64,000 bases of DNA from Arthrobacter mobilis (lineage in GTDB: Bacteria > Actinomycetota > Actinomycetes > Actinomycetales > Micrococcaceae), in NCBI RefSeq assembly GCF_012395835.1, contig NZ_JAAZSQ010000015.1, positions 37,173 to 101,172 on the forward strand. The letters run 5' to 3'. A model generated the notes under the pieces. That model saw only the letters and a list, made by a program, of their open reading frames with translations, had not been told where the DNA came from and searched no databases. Of this stretch, positions 18,513 through 27,242 are shown piece by piece (positions within the stretch are counted from its first letter, which is position 1; each line of letters begins with the position of its first letter). The translations under genes and the position numbers were made by a program.

Positions 18513-19040
18513 ATGAAGCTTGCAACCCTCTTTACCGAACCCGACGCGCTGGCCATGCGCCGGACCATGGGCCGGTTCCTTACCGGCGTCGCCGTCGTCA
18601 CCACCAGGTCCAATGACGGCGGGCTGCACGGGATGACCATCAATTCCCTGACCTCCATCAGCCTGGAGCCGCCGATCCTGATGATCTCGCTCAACTTCGG
18701 CACCCGCACCGGAGATGCCCTGCTCGAGAGCGGAAAGTTCGCCATCTCGATCCTGGGCGCCAAGCAGGAATCGGTGGCCCGCCGGTTCGCGGTCCGCGGG
18801 GGCGAACGGTTCGACGGCGGCGAGTTCGACGTCGCCGGCAGCGGGCTGCCCGTGATCCGCGGTGCGCTCTCGCAGGCAGACTGCGAGGTGGTGAACCAGT
18901 ACGACATCGGGGACCACCAGGTCTTCTTCGGACAGGTCACCGGCTGCCGGGACCGCGACGGGCAGGGCCTGGCCTTCAACGCCGGCAAGTTCGGCTCCTT
19001 CAAGGACTTCGGCCACCAGGAACTGCCCTGGATCTTCTGA
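18513..19040 (+). CDS. Flavin reductase family protein (HpaC-like)
   Basis: 175 residues. Matches the flavin reductase-like domain: RRTMGRFLTGVAVVTTRSNDG at the N terminus, then MTINSLTSISLEPPILMISL which binds flavin, and a C-terminal GQVTGCRDRDGQGLAF. It would reduce FAD or FMN with NAD(P)H and pass it to the HpaB-type oxygenase two genes upstream. The ATG comes 1 base after the cupin stop. It is the last gene of the operon and is followed by a hairpin at 19054. Confidence 0.9.
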   Translation: MKLATLFTEPDALAMRRTMGRFLTGVAVVTTRSNDGGLHGMTINSLTSISLEPPILMISLNFGTRTGDALLESGKFAISILGAKQESVARRFAVRGGERFDGGEFDVAGSGLPVIRGALSQADCEVVNQYDIGDHQVFFGQVTGCRDRDGQGLAFNAGKFGSFKDFGHQELPWIF

Positions 19041-19053
19041 GTGAATGACGATG

Positions 19054-19082
19054 CCGGGGGCTGGCCCTTGGCCGGCCCCCGG
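19054..19082. terminator. Terminator after the HpaB operon
   Basis: 13-bp arms CCGGGGGCTGGCC / GGCCGGCCCCCGG (one G-U pair) with a 3-nt loop, 13 bases after the flavin reductase stop and just before the stop of a convergent small gene. Confidence 0.7.
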
Positions 19083-19084
19083 CC

Positions 19085-19303
19085 CTAGCTGGCCGCTTCG
19101 TTGGGTACGTCCAGCCGGCACCAGGGCCCGCACGGAACGCTGGCCGGATGCGTGCTGAGCATCCCGAAGGTCCCGTCCAGGTACGGCCTGCCGTCCTCGG
19201 CCCGGCCGAGAATGGTGCGGCCGGCCAGGGCGATGCTCTGGCCGGGGCCGAGCCGTCTCAGCTGCGGCCAGAGCATGGCCTCAGTTGCGGAGAGGAACAG
19301 CAT
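19085..19303 (-). CDS. Small uncharacterised protein
   Basis: 72 residues. A strong ribosome site (AGGAGG, 6-7 bases before the ATG at 19303) supports it. The sequence is mixed alpha/beta with a central TILGRAEDGRPYLDG and a C-terminal CGPWCR pair of cysteines three residues apart. No membrane segment. It lies 89 bases downstream of the cyclase gene on the same strand and may be the last gene of that operon. I do not recognise a family. Confidence 0.6.
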   Translation of the reverse strand: MLFLSATEAMLWPQLRRLGPGQSIALAGRTILGRAEDGRPYLDGTFGMLSTHPASVPCGPWCRLDVPNEAAS

Positions 19304-19392
19304 GACCACCCTCCTATCGCCGGGTTGGTCAATTATGCACCTTCCCGCCCGCAGCGCAAGAGCTTCGGGCGAATTTCCCGCTTGAACCTGCC

Positions 19393-20034
19393 TCAGCTTG
19401 CCGCCCAGGCCACGGCCCGGGCCGGGGCGCCGTCGCAGCCTTCGAGGTTGAGCGGGAAGATGCCCAGCACGGTCTGCTGCGGTAGCCCGGTGGCGGCGCG
19501 GAGGTTCTCCACGATGATGCCGTCGCCGCCGAGCACCAGATCGTGCACCGGAAGGCGGAACCCGCCCTCCTGGTGCGTGGGGTCCGGGTTGAGCGTGTCC
19601 ATGGCCAGCAGCCGCATCCCCCGGTCCCACAGTTGCCGGGCCGCGTCCGCGGACAGCACCGGGTGCCGCTCGTAGCGGGCGCTGCCCCAGTACCGGTCCC
19701 AGCCGGTCGAGATCACCACCCGGGCGGGCACCTCGCCGTCCCCGGCGCCGCCGGCGAGCCGGTCCCAGCCGATCGGCTCGCCGTCGGCCAGGCCGGGAAC
19801 CTGCAGCACCAGGGCCGGCCCGCACAGTTCCTCCAGCCGCAGCCGGTCCACGCTCCGCCCGCCGGCCACAGTGTGCGAGGGGGCGTCGACGTGGGTGCCG
19901 CTGTGCGAGCCCAGGTGCAGCCGGGACACGGCGACGACGTCGTGCTCGATGCTCAGGGCCGGCTCGATGCTCACCTCGGGATCGCCCGGGAAGACCGGCA
20001 TCCCGGTGCGCACCGCCTGGGTGAGGTCACGCAC
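19393..20034 (-). CDS. Cyclase family metal-dependent hydrolase (kynurenine formamidase-like)
   Basis: 213 residues. The metal-binding motif HSGTHVDAPSH (residues 44-54) is the signature of the cyclase/KynB family, whose members hydrolyse formyl amides, cyclic imides or lactam-like compounds. The N terminus begins directly with DLTQAVRTGMPVFPGDPE, as in full-length members. Its start overlaps the 3' end of the NCS1 permease by 8 bases, indicating translational coupling. With that permease (often carrying nucleobases, hydantoins or allantoin), opening of an imported ring or amide is a reasonable inference. Confidence 0.86.
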   Translation of the reverse strand: MRDLTQAVRTGMPVFPGDPEVSIEPALSIEHDVVAVSRLHLGSHSGTHVDAPSHTVAGGRSVDRLRLEELCGPALVLQVPGLADGEPIGWDRLAGGAGDGEVPARVVISTGWDRYWGSARYERHPVLSADAARQLWDRGMRLLAMDTLNPDPTHQEGGFRLPVHDLVLGGDGIIVENLRAATGLPQQTVLGIFPLNLEGCDGAPARAVAWAAS

Positions 20035-21415
20035 GGACGGCGTCGTCCTCCACCTGCTCGGCCAGGTGCCGCTGGCGTCCCTCCGCGGCGCGGGCCCGGA
20101 CCGCTTTCATGCCGCCCAGATAGAGCAGCAGGCTGACGGCGAAGGCCGGAAGGGTTGCCCCCACCGGGCTGATCCAGACGTAGGTCCAGAGGTAGGACAG
20201 CACCGCGCCGACCACCCACACCACGATGGCGATCCAGTTCACCCCGCCGGTGTACCAGTAGCGGCCGCCGGCCGCACGCAGCACGTCGACCGTGTAGTTC
20301 GCCCGCCGGACCAGGTAGTAGTCGGCGATCATGATCGCGAAGACCGGGACGAAGAACGCGCCGATCATCACCAGGAACCCGGTGAACTGCTCCAGTAGGC
20401 CGAACCAGGTGGACCCGATGACCGAGACCAGGCCCAGCACCAGGGCCACCCCCAGGAACGGCAGCCGGCGGCCGGGCAGGGCGTTCACCACGGAAGTGAC
20501 CATGCCGTAGACCACCATGGTGTTGGTGGCCATGACGGACATGAAGATCACGACGGCCAGCGGCCAGCCGAAGGGGCCGACGATCACCGCCGGGTCGAAC
20601 GGGACGGCCTCGCCGCCGGAGAGCACCACAAAGCCGATCGCGGTCGCGCCCAGGGACATGGACAGGATGGTGGAGAGGCTGTAGCCGATCCCGGAGCCGA
20701 TCATCCCGGCCCGCTGGCTCCTGGCCAGCCGGTTGAAGTCCGCCGAGAGCACCGTCCAGGAAATGGCGGTGGCGATGACGACGTCGAGCACGGTGATCGT
20801 GGTGAGTCCGATGGCCTGATCCTGGGCTATCGCGGTGAATTCGCCGAAGCTGAAGGTGCCGAATGCGGTGGCGAAGACGTAGCCCATGATCAGCAGGATC
20901 AGTACGGCCAGCCACGGCTCGACGCGGGCGATGCCCTCGTGCCCGAAGATCGCCAGGCACACCACCAGCACCTGGCAGAGCACGGCGAACAGGGCCGGGT
21001 TGGAAAAACCGGTGACGCTGGCGACCAGGTAGTCGACGGCGAGGCCGGCGAGCATGGCCTGGACCCAGCTCCAACCCATGAGGATGACGACGTTGGCCGC
21101 CACCGGCAGCAGGCTGCCGCGGGTGCCGAACGCCCCGCGGGTCAGGGCCATGGTGGGCAGGCCGGTACGGGTGCCGATGTTGCCGACGAGGGTGAGCACG
21201 ACGGCGCCGGCGAGCGTGCCGAGCACGATCATCAGCAGGGCGGTGCCGTAGCCGACGCCGGGGACGAAGAGCGTCCCGGTGAGCAGGGTGGTCACGACCA
21301 GGTTGGCGGCCAGCCAGATCATCAGGATCCGGGGCAAGCCCAGGGTGCCCCGGGCCGGGCCGGTGCCCTCCGCGTTGGCTTCGAGGTGGCTTTCCAGCCG
21401 GGAATACCAGGACAC
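20027..21415 (-). CDS. NCS1 family permease (cytosine/allantoin type)
   Basis: 462 residues, about 12 membrane segments. Sequence around GVGYGTALLMIVLGTLAGA and TRTGLPTMALTRGAFGTRGS fits nucleobase:cation symporter-1 proteins (CodB, hydantoin and allantoin carriers), with NVVILMGWSWVQAMLAGLAV forming the substrate-site helix region. It follows the NTF2-like gene by 3 bases and overlaps the cyclase gene. It would import a heterocyclic nitrogen compound across the cytoplasmic membrane; which one is unknown. Confidence 0.87.
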   Translation of the reverse strand: MSWYSRLESHLEANAEGTGPARGTLGLPRILMIWLAANLVVTTLLTGTLFVPGVGYGTALLMIVLGTLAGAVVLTLVGNIGTRTGLPTMALTRGAFGTRGSLLPVAANVVILMGWSWVQAMLAGLAVDYLVASVTGFSNPALFAVLCQVLVVCLAIFGHEGIARVEPWLAVLILLIMGYVFATAFGTFSFGEFTAIAQDQAIGLTTITVLDVVIATAISWTVLSADFNRLARSQRAGMIGSGIGYSLSTILSMSLGATAIGFVVLSGGEAVPFDPAVIVGPFGWPLAVVIFMSVMATNTMVVYGMVTSVVNALPGRRLPFLGVALVLGLVSVIGSTWFGLLEQFTGFLVMIGAFFVPVFAIMIADYYLVRRANYTVDVLRAAGGRYWYTGGVNWIAIVVWVVGAVLSYLWTYVWISPVGATLPAFAVSLLLYLGGMKAVRARAAEGRQRHLAEQVEDDAVRA

Positions 21416-21418
21416 GGG

Positions 21419-21841
21419 TCAGGCCTCCGGGGATTTCGGAACGGGCGAAAGGTGTTCGTGGACGGCAACCGGGCGGCCGTCGGCGCCGGCGGCAAAGACA
21501 ATGGTCTCGCGTTCGGTATAGCTCTCGGTGCCGTCCGGGGTGCTCACGGTGGTATCCACGGTGTGGGTGAAGACGGCCCCGCCGGCGAAGGTGTCCACGC
21601 GGCGGTCGGTCGAGCCGCAGGAGAGGACGCGCCATCCCCCGCCGACCCATCCGTCCCACAGCTGCCGGTACTCATTCCGCGAATCGAGGCGGGCCGGCTC
21701 GGTGTGGAAGAGGAACGTCGCCTCGGGCGCGAAGCCGGCGAAGTAGGCCTCGGTATCCGTGGCCGCGAAGGCACTGATGATGGCGTCAGCGGCGGCGAGC
21801 ACTTCGGACTCGGACAGCTGCTGGCCCGGACTGGAATTCAT
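21419..21841 (-). CDS. NTF2-like / SnoaL-type small protein
   Basis: 140 residues with a cone-shaped NTF2-like fold signature: an N-terminal helix (ADAIISAFAATDTEAYFAGF), then FLFHTEPARLDSRNEYRQLW and paired strands ending ETIVFAAGADGRPVAVHEHLS. Such proteins are small hydratases, isomerases or ligand-binding proteins. First gene of the operon with the NCS1 permease and cyclase. Catalytic role is inferred from its operon; no family-specific active site could be assigned. Confidence 0.78.
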   Translation of the reverse strand: MNSSPGQQLSESEVLAAADAIISAFAATDTEAYFAGFAPEATFLFHTEPARLDSRNEYRQLWDGWVGGGWRVLSCGSTDRRVDTFAGGAVFTHTVDTTVSTPDGTESYTERETIVFAAGADGRPVAVHEHLSPVPKSPEA

Positions 21842-21939
21842 AATGACTCCAAGGGTGCGTAATGAGCAACGAATGTTATCCCTGAGGGAACTTTCCTTAC
21901 CCTAAGGCACCTGCCGCAGCATGTCGAGGAACTTTTCGG

Positions 21940-22386
21940 TCAGAGTTTGGGCCGCTCCGACTCGACAAAGTCGGCAATCTCCCGGGGCAGGCGGAAAGCC
22001 GAGCCCCCGCCGCCGCTGCCGGGCCGCGGGATACCGATGACCGGCCCGCCGGCCTCCGCAATCTCTCGCCACATTTCGGAGCCGACATCACCGTACGGGT
22101 CGGTCTTCAGTTTCTCCTTGGTGGGCATGGAGAGCCTGGACCACCAGGACACCGGGGTGATTGCCTCCGAACTCCAGCCACCGCTTGCGGAGTAGCGGGC
22201 GATCTCCGTCCCCGCGCCGCTGCCGTGCGCCCTGTCGTAGATGACCGCCTCACCGCGGTCCGCCTGTGCCGCCATCCGTTCGGCCTGCTCCAGGGCCTCG
22301 GCCAGCGATTCGCTGAACTGCGCCTGGCCTGCGTCCGCCTCGCCGGACCCGCCTGCCGTTCCCATGAGCTTGACGTCGTAACCCAT
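21940..22386 (-). CDS. Uncharacterised cytoplasmic protein
   Basis: 148 residues from ATG 22386 (MGYDVKLMG), chosen because GGTGGG precedes it and upstream in-frame residues are atypical. The protein has an Ala/Glu/Gln-rich helix (SESLAEALEQAERMAAQADRG), a strand pair (AVIYDRAHGSGAGTEIARY), a Gly-rich stretch and a charged C terminus. No signal peptide, membrane segment or known catalytic motif was seen. It stands alone between two terminated units. Function unknown. Confidence 0.6.
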   Translation of the reverse strand: MGYDVKLMGTAGGSGEADAGQAQFSESLAEALEQAERMAAQADRGEAVIYDRAHGSGAGTEIARYSASGGWSSEAITPVSWWSRLSMPTKEKLKTDPYGDVGSEMWREIAEAGGPVIGIPRPGSGGGGSAFRLPREIADFVESERPKL

Positions 22387-22458
22387 CCCACCAGCATGCC
22401 ACATTAATAAGCATGCTTCCCATCTGCCGGTGCCATTCTGCCGGATCCGGGGAATGGC

Positions 22459-22495
22459 GACGGCGGCACGCACCTCGTGAGTGCGTGCCGCCGTC
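22459..22495 (-). terminator. Terminator after the MHS transporter at 22513
   Basis: Perfect 15-bp arms GACGGCGGCACGCAC / GTGCGTGCCGCCGTC with a 7-nt loop, 18 bases past the transporter stop on the minus strand. Confidence 0.75.
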
Positions 22496-22512
22496 GTGCG
22501 GGGCCGGGGAAG

Positions 22513-23925
22513 CTAGGCCCGGACTGCTTCGGTCCCATCCGGCGCGGCGGCCGGGGCGCCGGTGCCCGAGGCTGCGCGGCTGGACGGAGTATCGAGCTGC
22601 TGGATGTCCTCGCCGGAACGGTCCTTGGCGGCCAGCAGGGCCACCAGGCTCATGCCGGAGAAGGCGATCCAGAGGCAGGCGACCATCCAGAGCGATCCGC
22701 CGCCGGCGACCACCAGCGCGGTGGCGATCATCGGGGTGAAGCCGGCGCCCAGCGTGGAGGCCAGCTGGTAGCCGATGGAGGTGCCGGAGTAGCGCACGGA
22801 GGTGGGGAACAGTTCGCCGGCGAAGGCGCCGTACGGACCGGCGGTGAAGCCCTGCACGACGGACAGGCCCAGGAAGATCGCGAGCATGAACGCAGCCGTG
22901 GAGCCCAGGTCCAGCAGCGACATGACCGGGAAGGCCAGCAGCATGGCGCCGATGTTGCCCCAGATTAGGACCTTGCGGCGGCCCAGGCGGTCCGAGAGCT
23001 TGGAGGCAATGATGATCATGATGATGGTGCTCACGCCGCCGAGTGCCTTGAGGTTGAGGACCTCGGTCGGGACCAGGACGGCCTGCTGCACGGCATAGGC
23101 AATGGCCCACGCGCCCATCAGGCCCTGCGCCATCTGCCCGGACAGGCCGGAGACGACAGCGATCAGCAGCGACTTGGGGTGCTCGCGGACCAGTTCGGCT
23201 GCCGGGACACGGCGCTTCTTTGTCTCAGCCCTGGCGGAGAGCTCCTTGAAGACGCGGGACTCGGAGACGCGCATGCGGATGAAGATGGCCAGCACCATCA
23301 GCACGGCGGAGAGCACGAACGGAACGCGCCAGCCCCAGGCCAGGAACTGTCCGTCCGGCAGCGTCGCCATGGCCGAGAGCATCAGGGTGCCGAGGATGGT
23401 GCCGGCGGGAGCGCCCATGTAGGCGAAGGCCGAGGCGAAGCCGCGGGATTCCTTCTTCGCGTTCTCGAAGGCCAGCAGCATGGCCCCGCCCCATTCACCG
23501 CCGACGGCGATGCCCTGGAGCAGCCGCAGCGCCACCAGCAGGATCGGGGCCCAGACGCCGATCTGGTCGGTGGTGGGCAGCAGGCCGATCAGCGTCGAGG
23601 CGATGCCCATCATCAGCACGGTGCCGACCAGGATCGCCTTGCGGCCCAGCTTGTCCCCGAGGTGGCCGAAGATGAAGCCGCCCAGCGGGCGGGCGATGTA
23701 GCCGACGGCCAGGGTGCCGAAGGAGATGAAGATGGCCAGGCTCGGGTCCATGCCGGCGAAGAAGACCTGGTTGAACACGATGCCGGCGGCGGTGGCGTAG
23801 AGGATGAAGTCGTAGTATTCGACGGCGGTGCCCAGGAAGCTGGAGAACAGGATCCGGCGCATCTCGCCCGGGCCGGCGTGGTAGCTGCCGGCGGGCGTGG
23901 CCGGGGTCTGCGGCTGTGTGGTCAT
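22513..23925 (-). CDS. MHS family MFS transporter
   Basis: 470 residues, 12 membrane segments. TAVEYYDFILYATAAGIVFN, motif A GHLGDKLGRKAIL and FPTSVRYSGTSIGYQ are metabolite:H+ symporter hallmarks; it is a paralogue of the transporter at 13815. ATG 23925 begins a short hydrophilic tail (MTTQPQTPATPAG). It follows the MBL-fold hydrolase gene by 17 bases, and both are divergent from a LysR regulator, so uptake and hydrolysis of one LysR-controlled compound is likely. An aromatic or aliphatic carboxylate is the probable class of substrate. Confidence 0.9.
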   Translation of the reverse strand: MTTQPQTPATPAGSYHAGPGEMRRILFSSFLGTAVEYYDFILYATAAGIVFNQVFFAGMDPSLAIFISFGTLAVGYIARPLGGFIFGHLGDKLGRKAILVGTVLMMGIASTLIGLLPTTDQIGVWAPILLVALRLLQGIAVGGEWGGAMLLAFENAKKESRGFASAFAYMGAPAGTILGTLMLSAMATLPDGQFLAWGWRVPFVLSAVLMVLAIFIRMRVSESRVFKELSARAETKKRRVPAAELVREHPKSLLIAVVSGLSGQMAQGLMGAWAIAYAVQQAVLVPTEVLNLKALGGVSTIIMIIIASKLSDRLGRRKVLIWGNIGAMLLAFPVMSLLDLGSTAAFMLAIFLGLSVVQGFTAGPYGAFAGELFPTSVRYSGTSIGYQLASTLGAGFTPMIATALVVAGGGSLWMVACLWIAFSGMSLVALLAAKDRSGEDIQQLDTPSSRAASGTGAPAAAPDGTEAVRA

Positions 23926-23942
23926 GGCGTGTCCTCGGTGTC

Positions 23943-24992
23943 TTAGCGTGCGGCGGCTGCGGTGCCGGGGGTGGTCAGGGAAACGGGCCCGGCAGTCCGG
24001 CCGAAGGGGATGACGTCCAGGTCCTCCGGAATGCTCAGCGGCCCGCCGAAGGTGGTGCGGGCCTCGGCCCAGGCCTCGGGCGGCGAGTAGCTCGGGACCA
24101 GGTGGTGCAGCGCCAGGTGGCGCGCACCGGCGTCGTCGGCGATTTTTCCCGCCTCGGCGGCCGTGGTGTGGGCGCGGCGGTGGTGGTCCATGGTGGCCTG
24201 GAGCATCTGCGCGTCCGAGTACTGGCGGGCCAGGATGTCCAGGTTGATCGCCTCGTGCAGCAGCAGGTCGGTGCCGCGGGCCAGGCGCACCATGTTGGCG
24301 CAGGGGGCGGTATCGCCGGAGATGGTGACCGAACCGGCCTCGGTGTCGAAGCGGAATGCGTAGGCCGGCGCCGTCGGGTGGTGCGAGACCAGGATGGCGC
24401 TGACCGTGACGTTCCCGTCGCGGAAGACCTCGAACGGTTCCATGTCCGGGGCGACATTGGTATCCGGGTCGAACCCGGTGCCGGCCGGCAGGACGATCTC
24501 CCGCGGGTCGAACTGCTCGAAGGGGCTCTTGGCCAGCGAATCGAAAATCCGGTCGTTGCAGTCCGTGGCATACGCGGCAAGCAGGCCCTCGACCAGTCCG
24601 GCCACGCCCGGGGTGGGCCGCTGCGGGGCCACCGGCACGGGGACGGAAGTGGCACGGGGCGAGAGCGGCGGCAGCTTGCCGCGGTCGCCCGGACCCACGA
24701 TGGGGATCGGGCCGCGCGGGGAATTCTTCAGCTCGAAGGCCCCGAAGAGCAGCAGCGAGGGCAGGTCCACGGTGTGGTCCGAGTGCATGTGGGTGATGAA
24801 GATACCGCCCAGGTCTGCCATGTCCAGGCCAGCGGCATTGGCCTGCCGACCGGCGCCCTGGCCGCAGTCCACGAGGTACCAGGTGCCGTTGACGACGACG
24901 GCGGTGGCGATGCCAAAGCGCGGCGTGCCGTCCTGGTCCTTCCACCAGCGGGGTCCGCCGGCGGTGCCAAGGGTAATCACATGGGGGCGCAT
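23943..24992 (-). CDS. MBL-fold metallo-hydrolase (paralogue 1)
   Basis: 349 residues. The metal motif THMHSDHTVD (His68, His70, Asp72, His73) and a downstream VTISGDTAPCANMV / LLLHEAINLD pair are characteristic of RNase Z/arylsulfatase-like MBL hydrolases. ATG 24992 is preceded by AAAGGAA; a TTG 13 codons upstream is less likely. It shares order and wording with the protein at 33129, so the two are paralogues flanking the same catabolic island. Possible activities are lactone, thioester or ester hydrolysis; no secretion signal is present. Divergent from the LysR gene. Confidence 0.83.
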   Translation of the reverse strand: MRPHVITLGTAGGPRWWKDQDGTPRFGIATAVVVNGTWYLVDCGQGAGRQANAAGLDMADLGGIFITHMHSDHTVDLPSLLLFGAFELKNSPRGPIPIVGPGDRGKLPPLSPRATSVPVPVAPQRPTPGVAGLVEGLLAAYATDCNDRIFDSLAKSPFEQFDPREIVLPAGTGFDPDTNVAPDMEPFEVFRDGNVTVSAILVSHHPTAPAYAFRFDTEAGSVTISGDTAPCANMVRLARGTDLLLHEAINLDILARQYSDAQMLQATMDHHRRAHTTAAEAGKIADDAGARHLALHHLVPSYSPPEAWAEARTTFGGPLSIPEDLDVIPFGRTAGPVSLTTPGTAAAAR

Positions 24993-25094
24993 CGGGGCCG
25001 TTCCTTTCAGCGGTTCAGGTTGCTGCTTCAAGGATCGTGGTGCTCGTCACATTTGTCTAACTATAATAACTGGCAAGACCAACAAGGAGAGCTT

Positions 25095-26021
25095 ATGAGT
25101 GAAATCACCCTGCGCCAGCTCGAGTATTTTGCCGCCGTCGCCGAGACGCAGTCGGTCACCGAGGCCGCCCAGCGCTGCAACGTCTCGCAGGCAGCGGTGA
25201 GCCTGGCCCTGGCCCAGCTGGAGGCGGCGGTCGGGGCGACCCTGGCCATCCGGCGGCGGGGCAGGGGCGTGGCGCTGACGCCGGAGGGCCAGGTCGTGGC
25301 GACCCGGGCCCGCCTGATGGCCGACCAGGTCGCGGACCTGGCCGCTGCGGTGGGCCAGGTGCACGGCCAGCTGTCCGGGCGCCTGGTCGTGGGGGTGTTC
25401 CGGACGCTGGCCATGCATGCCATCCCGCCGCTGGTGGACTGGTTTACCCGCCGGCACCCGCAGGTCGAGCTGGACTTCCTGGAAGGCGACGGGACCGAAA
25501 TCCAGGAGGCAATGCTGGCCGGACGGCTCCAGCTGTGCGTGGTGTACGAGGCGCAGGTGCTGTCCGACTGCACTACCGAAGTATTCCGGGAGATGAAACG
25601 CCAGGTGGTGTTCAGCCCCGAGCACCCGCTCGCGGCCCGGGAGACGGTGAGCCTGGCCGAGCTTGCCTCCTACCCCGCCATGCTCATGGACGAGGAACCG
25701 GCGCTGCAGCGGACCTTGGCCGAGTTCGCCCGCGCCGGCGTGGAGCCCACGGTGCGCTGGCGCTCGGCGAGCGTGCAGGCCATCCAGAATGTGGTGGGCC
25801 GGAATCTGGCCTACTCGCTGCTGATGCAGCCGGTTCCCTGCAGTCCGGAGGGCCGGCCGCTGGTGTTCAGGCCGCTGGCCGGCGACGTTCCGCGGAACTC
25901 GGTGATGGCCGCCCTGCCCGCCGGGGTGGCCCGCAGTACCCTGGTCGAGGAAGCCCTGGCGGCGCTGCGGGCCTTTTGGGACGGAAGTCCGGGCGGCGGT
26001 CTCCCGGCTACGCGGCCGTAA
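25095..26021 (+). CDS. LysR family transcriptional regulator
   Basis: 308 residues. Classic N-terminal winged HTH (LRQLEYFAAVAETQSVTEAA, then CNVSQAAVSLALAQLEAAVG) followed by a periplasmic-binding-fold effector domain. ATG 25095 has AAGGAGAG 6-8 bases upstream. The 102-base gap to the divergent MBL gene contains an A/T-rich stretch suited to a LysR box, so it most likely controls the MBL-transporter pair. Its stop region overlaps the 3' end of the convergent P450 gene by 14 bases. Confidence 0.9.
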   Translation: MSEITLRQLEYFAAVAETQSVTEAAQRCNVSQAAVSLALAQLEAAVGATLAIRRRGRGVALTPEGQVVATRARLMADQVADLAAAVGQVHGQLSGRLVVGVFRTLAMHAIPPLVDWFTRRHPQVELDFLEGDGTEIQEAMLAGRLQLCVVYEAQVLSDCTTEVFREMKRQVVFSPEHPLAARETVSLAELASYPAMLMDEEPALQRTLAEFARAGVEPTVRWRSASVQAIQNVVGRNLAYSLLMQPVPCSPEGRPLVFRPLAGDVPRNSVMAALPAGVARSTLVEEALAALRAFWDGSPGGGLPATRP

Positions 26022-27207
26022 TGCGCACCGGCAGTGATTCGAAGCCGCGGAGCACATTGTGCAGGATCGGCACCGGCTCCCCGTCGGGCTCGATGGTTGC
26101 CACGCGCTCGAGCAGCTGCTGCAGCACGATCTCCATCTCCAGCCGCGCGATCGGCTGGCCCACGCACTGGTGCAGGCCCATGCCGAAGGCCACGTGCCCG
26201 GAGGCGCTGCGGTCGAGGTCGAATTCGTCGGCGCTGTCACCCCACCTGCGCGGGTCGCGGTTGGCGGCGCCAATGAAGACCAGCACCTTGGCGCCGGCGG
26301 GGATCTTCACCCCGCCCAGCTCGGTGTCCACCGCAACCGTGCGGTGGAATTTCTGGAACGGGGATTCCACGCGCAGGGCCTCGTCGACGGCGAACCGGGC
26401 CATCTTCGGGTTCGCCCGCAGTCGCGCCCAGGCCTCGGGGTAGCGGGCCAGCACCGAAAGTGTGTTGCCGATGCCGAAGACCGTGGTGTCCACCCCGGCC
26501 GAGAGCAGCGCGCGGACCAGCAGGGTGGCCTGCTGCCCGGTGATCAGGCCCTCCTGGACCCGGTCCCAGATGCGGGCGCCGAAGCCGGTGTCGCTGAGGT
26601 TCTCCCGTTCGCAGTTGCGCATCACGGCCGCCGCGTGTTCGTCGCCGTGCGCGAAGGCCTGCTGGAAGATGTAGTTTTCCGGCCCGAAGGCATTGAAGAC
26701 CATGTTGCCGTAGGGCAGCAGGTGCTCGCGGCCTTCGTCGGGGATCCCGACGGCGTCCGGGAAAACCCGCAGCGGGTACTTCTCCGCCAGGTCGGTGACG
26801 GCGTCGAAGCGGTCCCGGCGGGCCAGCTCCTCCGTCAGCTCGACGGCGGGCGGCGTGAAGGGGCCCCGGAGTGCCCGGACCGTGCCCGGGTTGATCACGC
26901 CGGTCAGGGCCCGGCGCATCACGGTGTGGATGGGCGGGTCCGATTCCAGGATGCTGGGCGGGCGCCAGCCCGAATCCTTGCGGATGTCCCGCGGGCCGAG
27001 ACCGCCGGAGGAGATGTAGGTCTCGAAGTCGGTCAGGACCTCGTAGACCTCCTGGTAGCCGGCCACAGCGTAGCTGCCGGTGCTCTCAAGGTAGGAGACC
27101 GGGCCGGCATCGCGCAGCCGGGCGAGGAAGGGATACGGGTCCAGGATGTTCGCCGTATCGAAGGGATCGTCGGCCAGAACGGCTGGTTCGTGGGTCATGG
27201 CAGTCAT
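26008..27207 (-). CDS. Cytochrome P450, CYP199A-like
   Basis: 399 residues, soluble. The heme-ligand motif is FGMGLHQCVGQ (Cys348), the K-helix ExxR lies in EALRVESP, and the I-helix is LLSAGVDTTVFGIG. Many stretches (WRPPSILESDPPIHT, YPLRVFPDAVGIPDEGREH, VFNAFGP, SANRDPRRW-like ANRDPRRWGD, LRGFESLPV) closely resemble what I recall of CYP199A, which O-demethylates para-methoxybenzoates. Some substrate-contact positions appear changed (LVRALLSAG where CYP199A has LVRSLLSAG), so the substrate may differ. ATG 27207 has AGGAG upstream. It follows its likely reductase by 35 bases. Confidence 0.85.
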   Translation of the reverse strand: MTAMTHEPAVLADDPFDTANILDPYPFLARLRDAGPVSYLESTGSYAVAGYQEVYEVLTDFETYISSGGLGPRDIRKDSGWRPPSILESDPPIHTVMRRALTGVINPGTVRALRGPFTPPAVELTEELARRDRFDAVTDLAEKYPLRVFPDAVGIPDEGREHLLPYGNMVFNAFGPENYIFQQAFAHGDEHAAAVMRNCERENLSDTGFGARIWDRVQEGLITGQQATLLVRALLSAGVDTTVFGIGNTLSVLARYPEAWARLRANPKMARFAVDEALRVESPFQKFHRTVAVDTELGGVKIPAGAKVLVFIGAANRDPRRWGDSADEFDLDRSASGHVAFGMGLHQCVGQPIARLEMEIVLQQLLERVATIEPDGEPVPILHNVLRGFESLPVRITAA

Positions 27208-27242
27208 GGTGCTCCTGAAACGCAAGGGAAGGGAATAGGCGG

